Part shown: piece after piece, positions 60,600 to 64,000 of the stretch
Numbering within the stretch: position 1 is the first letter of the stretch
How the letters are laid out: each line of letters starts with the position of its first letter
Assembly: GCF_008642335.1 (NCBI RefSeq)
Contig: NZ_CP029191.1
Span: forward strand, 1,364,001 to 1,428,000
Source of the DNA: Streptomyces venezuelae
GTDB taxonomy: Bacteria; Actinomycetota; Actinomycetes; Streptomycetales; Streptomycetaceae
Length of the DNA: 64,000 bases
Direction: 5' to 3'
Translations under genes and position numbers: made by a program
The notes under the pieces: model-generated
What the model saw: the letters and a program-made list of their open reading frames with translations, nothing else
Told to the model about the DNA's origin: nothing
The model's database searches: none

Positions 60600-61501
60600 T
60601 GTCCGTCGACTCCGCGCTGTTCCACTCGGCGCTCCTCGCCCTCACCCCGATCCTGCTCGCCGCGCTCGGCGGCGCGGTGTGCGAGCGGGCCGGCGTGTTC
60701 AACATCGGCCTCGAAGGGATGATGCTCATCGGCTGCTTCAGCGCGGTAGCGGGCAGCTGGTTCACCGGGAGCGCCTGGCTGGGTGTCCTGTTCGCGGCCC
60801 TGTCGTCCGCCGCGTACGCGATGATCCTCGCCGTGGGGACCATCAGTCTGCGGGGCGACGCCGTCGTCCTCGGTGTCGCGCTCAACCTCCTCGCCGTCGG
60901 GCTCACGGGGTTCCTGCTGCGTTCGGTCTTCGGCGTGCAGGGCACGTTCTCCGACCCGGGCCTCGCGGGGCTCGGCACCGTCGACCTCGCCTTCCTCGGG
61001 CCCATCCTGTCCGGGCACTCGCCGCTCGTGTACGTGTCCTGGGCGGCGGTCGCCGTCGCCTCCGTATTCCTCGCGCGCCACCCGTGGGGGCTGCGGCTCC
61101 GCGGGGTCGGCGAGGCGCCGGACGCGGCGGCGACGCTCGGGGTGAGCCCGGCGAAGTACCGGTACGCGGCCGTCCTCACCGGCGGGCTGCTCTGCGGTCT
61201 CGCCGGGGCACAACTCGCCCTCGGCAACGTCACGTTGTTCTCGGAGAACATGACGGCGGGGCGCGGCTGGATCGCCGTGGTCGCCGTGATGCTGGGCCGG
61301 GCGCTGCCTCTCGGGGTGCTGCTCGCCGGGCTGCTCTTCGGAATCGCGGAGGCCGTCGGGTTCCGGCTCCAGGGCAACGGTCTGCCGCCGCAGGCCACCG
61401 ATGCCGCCCCCTACGTGGTGACCCTGGTCGCCCTCTTCCTTTCCACGGCGCGCCGCAGGCGCCGCAAGCATCCCGAGTCTCTGGTTGGAGCATCCACATG
61501 A
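60599..61501 (+). CDS. nucleoside-type ABC importer permease 2
   Basis: The protein has 300 residues of the same family (NupC/YufQ-like). Typical segments are GGAVCERAGVFNIGLEGMML (the EGMM loop) and GVGEAPDAAATLGVSPAKYR, plus FSENMTAGRGWIAVVAVMLG. Its start overlaps the first permease stop by 1 bp, and its stop overlaps the phosphorylase start by 4 bp, so the importer and the phosphorylase are translated together. Confidence 0.92.
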   Translation: MSVDSALFHSALLALTPILLAALGGAVCERAGVFNIGLEGMMLIGCFSAVAGSWFTGSAWLGVLFAALSSAAYAMILAVGTISLRGDAVVLGVALNLLAVGLTGFLLRSVFGVQGTFSDPGLAGLGTVDLAFLGPILSGHSPLVYVSWAAVAVASVFLARHPWGLRLRGVGEAPDAAATLGVSPAKYRYAAVLTGGLLCGLAGAQLALGNVTLFSENMTAGRGWIAVVAVMLGRALPLGVLLAGLLFGIAEAVGFRLQGNGLPPQATDAAPYVVTLVALFLSTARRRRRKHPESLVGAST

Positions 61502-62259
61502 CGTCGCCCATCGACGCCCTGCCCATCACCCGTGTCCCCCGCACCGGCCTGCCCGCGCACGCGGTCGTCGTCGGCGACCCGGGCCGTGCGGCCGCCGTCG
61601 CCGATCTCCTGGCCGACGCGAAGGAGGTGTCGTACCACCGTGAGTACCGCACCTTCACCGGCACCTGGCAGGGCACGCCCGTCGTCGTCGCCTCGCACGG
61701 TGTGGGCGCACCCGGCGCGATCCTGCTCTTCCAGGAGCTCGCCGAGGCGGGCGTCAGCACGATCCTGCGGCTCGGCACGGCGGGCGCGATCCGGCCCGGC
61801 ATCCGCGACGGCGACCTGGTGATCGCGGACGCCGCGGTGCGGGACGACGGTGTGACGCAGCAGCTGATCCCCGCCGAGTACCCGGCGTTCTCGGCGCCCG
61901 AGGCGGTGCTCGCCCTGCAGCGCGCGGCGCGGGCCGCCGGAGCCCCGTACCACCGCGGGGTGGTGTGGACGCGGGCCGCGTTCCAGCCGGGGTTCCTGCC
62001 GCTGCCCGGCGAGGCGTACGCGGCCGCCGGGATCGCGGCCATCGAGATGGAGCTCTCCGCGCTGTACGTCTTCGCCTCGACGCACGGTCTGACCGCGGGC
62101 GGCGCCCTGGTCGTGGACGGCGCGAACGCCGACGAGCTCGTCGACAAGGACGCCACGGGCGGGTACGACCCGCACCGCGCGGTGGTCGCCGACGGAGTCG
62201 ACCGGGGCGCCCGGATAACCTTGGACGCGCTGCGCCTGCTGGCCTCCACCGAGCGCTGA
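61498..62259 (+). CDS. PNP/UDP-family nucleoside phosphorylase
   Basis: The protein has 253 residues. Family motifs are AVVVGDPGRAAAVADLLADA (phosphate-binding GDPGR), RLGTAGAIRPGIRDGDLVIA and AAIEMELSALYVFA (the E-M-E ribose-binding motif). It is closest to uridine/purine nucleoside phosphorylases, which include MTA-active enzymes in archaea. The ATG at 61498 forms an ATGA overlap with permease 2. It splits a nucleoside with phosphate; here, the product could be methylthioribose-1-phosphate, the substrate of MtnA. Confidence 0.88.
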   Translation: MTSPIDALPITRVPRTGLPAHAVVVGDPGRAAAVADLLADAKEVSYHREYRTFTGTWQGTPVVVASHGVGAPGAILLFQELAEAGVSTILRLGTAGAIRPGIRDGDLVIADAAVRDDGVTQQLIPAEYPAFSAPEAVLALQRAARAAGAPYHRGVVWTRAAFQPGFLPLPGEAYAAAGIAAIEMELSALYVFASTHGLTAGGALVVDGANADELVDKDATGGYDPHRAVVADGVDRGARITLDALRLLASTER

Positions 62260-62309
62260 ACATCCGTGGCGAGCAGCCCGAAACCGAGGCGACCAGGGAG
62301 AACGGAACG

Positions 62310-63704
62310 ATGCACCCCACTGACCTGCCGGCGCAGGACCGCGGTGGCTCCATAGACCTGCTGGTGCACGGCGGCGACGTGCTGACCGTCGACGCCGAGG
62401 GCACCGTCGTGACGGACGGGGCGGTCGCCGTCCGCGGCGGCCGCGTCGTCGAGGTGGGGCCCGCCGAGCGGCTGCGTGCCGCGTACGAGGCGGCCGAGGA
62501 GATCGACGCGCGGGGCTGCCTCGTCCTGCCGGGCCTGATCAACACGCACACGCACCTCGCCATGAACCTGATGCGCGGCATCGCCGACGACGTCACCCTG
62601 CAGGGGTTCCTGGGCCGGGTCATTCCGCGCGAGGCGGCGATCCTCTCGCCGGACACGGTGGCCACCGCGATGCGCGCCGCCGTCGCGGAGTCCGTACGGG
62701 GCGGGGTCACGACCGCGCTCGACATGTACTGGTTCCACGAGGCGGCCGAGGAAGCCGCCCGCGACGCCGGGTGGCGGCTGCTGACCGGGCCGACGTTCAT
62801 GGACGTGCCGGGACCGCCCGACGGCAGGCCGTACGAGGAGCGGCTCGGCTGGGCGACCGCGCACCTGAAGGCGTACGTCCCGGCGCCGGGCACCCGGCCC
62901 GTCGTCTGCGCGCACTCCGCGTACACGCTGAACCCCGCGCAGCTCACCGAGATCACCGCGCTGGCCAGGGAGCACGGCGCGCTGCTGCACATCCACGCCT
63001 CCGAGAACGCCGCGGAGGTCGCGAACGTCGTCGAGCTCCACGGCATGCGCCCCGTGGAACTCCTCGACTCGCTCGGCGTGCTCGGCCCCGACACGCTGCT
63101 CGCGCACGCCGTGGACCTCACGGACGCCGAGATCGCGACGCTGGCCCGCACCGGCACGGCCGTGGCGCACTGCCCGGTGTCCAACCTCAAGCTGGGCTGC
63201 GGCATCGCGCGCGTGCCCGCCCTGCTCGACGCGGGCGTCACGGTGGGTCTCGGCACCGACGGCGCGGTGTCCTCCAACACACTCGACCTGCTGGGCGCGG
63301 TGAAGATCGCGGCGCTGGTGCACAAGGCGGGCGGCGACCCCACCGCGGTCGGCGCCGAGCAGGCCGTCCGGATGGCGACGGTCGAGTCGGCGCGTGCGCT
63401 CGGCCTCGGCGACCGCCTCGGTTCGCTGGAGCCCGGCAAGCAGGCCGACCTGATCGTCCTCGACCTGGACCGGCCGCACCTCGCGCCCCGGCACGACCCG
63501 TGGTCGACGCTGGCGTACGCGGCGTCCGCCGCCGATGTCCGGGACACTGTGGTGGACGGCCGTGTCCTGATGCGCGACCGGACGCTGCTCACCCTCGACG
63601 AGCGGGCGGTCCTGCGGGCCCTCCAGGACGCGGCGACCGCGACCGAAGTGACATCGACCCCCTCCGAACCGGCACCGACCCCCGAAGTGACACCCACCGC
63701 ATGA
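62310..63704 (+). CDS. MTA/SAH-deaminase-like amidohydrolase
   Basis: The protein has 464 residues of the ATZ/TRZ (MtaD) amidohydrolase group. Metal motif INTHTHLAMNLMRG (His80, His82), LLHIHASENAAEVANV, AHCPVSNLKLGCGIARVPAL and LGTDGAVSSNTLDLLGAVKI line up with known 5'-methylthioadenosine/S-adenosylhomocysteine deaminases. These turn MTA into methylthioinosine. It follows the phosphorylase by 50 bp and overlaps the next gene by 4 bp. The group also includes other N-substituted amine hydrolases, so the substrate is an inference. Confidence 0.85.
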   Translation: MHPTDLPAQDRGGSIDLLVHGGDVLTVDAEGTVVTDGAVAVRGGRVVEVGPAERLRAAYEAAEEIDARGCLVLPGLINTHTHLAMNLMRGIADDVTLQGFLGRVIPREAAILSPDTVATAMRAAVAESVRGGVTTALDMYWFHEAAEEAARDAGWRLLTGPTFMDVPGPPDGRPYEERLGWATAHLKAYVPAPGTRPVVCAHSAYTLNPAQLTEITALAREHGALLHIHASENAAEVANVVELHGMRPVELLDSLGVLGPDTLLAHAVDLTDAEIATLARTGTAVAHCPVSNLKLGCGIARVPALLDAGVTVGLGTDGAVSSNTLDLLGAVKIAALVHKAGGDPTAVGAEQAVRMATVESARALGLGDRLGSLEPGKQADLIVLDLDRPHLAPRHDPWSTLAYAASAADVRDTVVDGRVLMRDRTLLTLDERAVLRALQDAATATEVTSTPSEPAPTPEVTPTA

Positions 63705-64000
63705 CGTTCGAACCCACCCGCGGCTTCACCGGCCGCGCCCGAGCCGCCGACCGCGACCCGCGGCTGCCCCCGGGGCAGTACGACGCGGGCGACGGTTGGC
63801 CCGTCCTGTCCGCCGAGGTCACCCCACGCCTCGCCGCCGCCGACTGGACGTTCCGCGTCGACGGTCTCGTCGCGGCCCCGCACACCTGGACCTGGGACGA
63901 GGCGCACGCGCTGCCCGCGTCCGAGTACCGGGGCGACATCCACTGCGTGACGAGCTGGTCCAAGTTCGGGGTGCGGTTCGGCGGGGTGAGCCTGGACACG
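63701..64000 (+). CDS. sulfite-oxidase-like molybdopterin enzyme (C-terminus cut by window edge)
   Basis: Only the first 100 residues are visible. The region RVDGLVAAPHTWTWDEAHAL and EYRGDIHCVTSWSKFG is the SUOX-type molybdopterin-binding fold, with Cys82 as the expected molybdenum ligand. The ATG forms a 4-bp overlap with the amidohydrolase stop, so it belongs to the same operon. Related enzymes oxidise sulfite or reduce sulfoxides. It extends the sulfur theme, but its substrate is unknown. Confidence 0.8.
   Translation, partial: MTFEPTRGFTGRARAADRDPRLPPGQYDAGDGWPVLSAEVTPRLAAADWTFRVDGLVAAPHTWTWDEAHALPASEYRGDIHCVTSWSKFGVRFGGVSLDT

Overview
The window is chromosomal DNA of a high-GC actinomycete, almost certainly a Streptomyces. 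The evidence is the strong G/C bias at third codon positions, frequent GTG and TTG starts, a conservon (cvn) operon, the Pup-proteasome locus with both PafB and PafC, and a gyl glycerol operon. From memory, the gene order broadly matches the S. coelicolor chromosome from the glycine-betaine transporter through conservon 9, the proteasome locus and metH to gylR-glpFKD. That synteny was not checked here.

Layout. (1) 1-9.2 kb: a truncated XRE/cupin regulator, a secreted GH43-like protein, a glycine betaine/proline ABC transporter whose permease is fused to two substrate-binding domains, a 5'-3' exonuclease, an iron-boxed siderophore-interacting reductase, a GNAT acetyltransferase and a pseudouridine synthase. 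(2) 9.2-13.8 kb: a conservon (cvnA-B-C-D plus a P450 lacking the usual ExxR motif). (3) 14.1-22 kb: a Ski2-like helicase, a lipid kinase, TatC/TatA, small proteins and PafB/PafC. (4) 22-33.2 kb: two FKBP prolyl isomerases, PafA, a divergent MFS/LacI pair, PrcA, PrcB, an endonuclease VII-like fragment, Pup, Dop and ARC, a complete pupylation-proteasome set. (5) 33.4-43.1 kb: ferredoxin, a secreted protein, TrmI, a site-2 protease, a RecB-like nuclease, an orphan response regulator, two tandem peptide-type binding lipoproteins and a HAD phosphatase. (6) 43.2-52.2 kb: metH and the glycerol regulon (gylR, glpF, glpK, glpD). (7) 52.2-64 kb: a perfect 14-bp tandem repeat, a luciferase-like monooxygenase, methionine salvage genes mtnD-C-B and divergent mtnA, then a nucleoside-type ABC importer, a nucleoside phosphorylase, an MTA/SAH-deaminase-like amidohydrolase and the start of a sulfite-oxidase-like enzyme.

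The most interesting part is region 7. A 33-residue ORF with ten cysteines and a strong ribosome-binding site lies just upstream of the nucleoside importer, and its Cys codons overlap one arm of a possible hairpin. Together with the deaminase, the phosphorylase and mtnABCD, this suggests (by inference) a cysteine-sensing operon that imports and salvages sulfur nucleosides such as 5'-methylthioadenosine or methylthioinosine and returns their sulfur to methionine. No part of this was tested.

Other points of interest are matched 12-bp motifs upstream of gylR and glpF, a large palindrome between the MFS and LacI genes, Crp-like sites, and an HNH fragment placed in frame directly after the pup stop codon.
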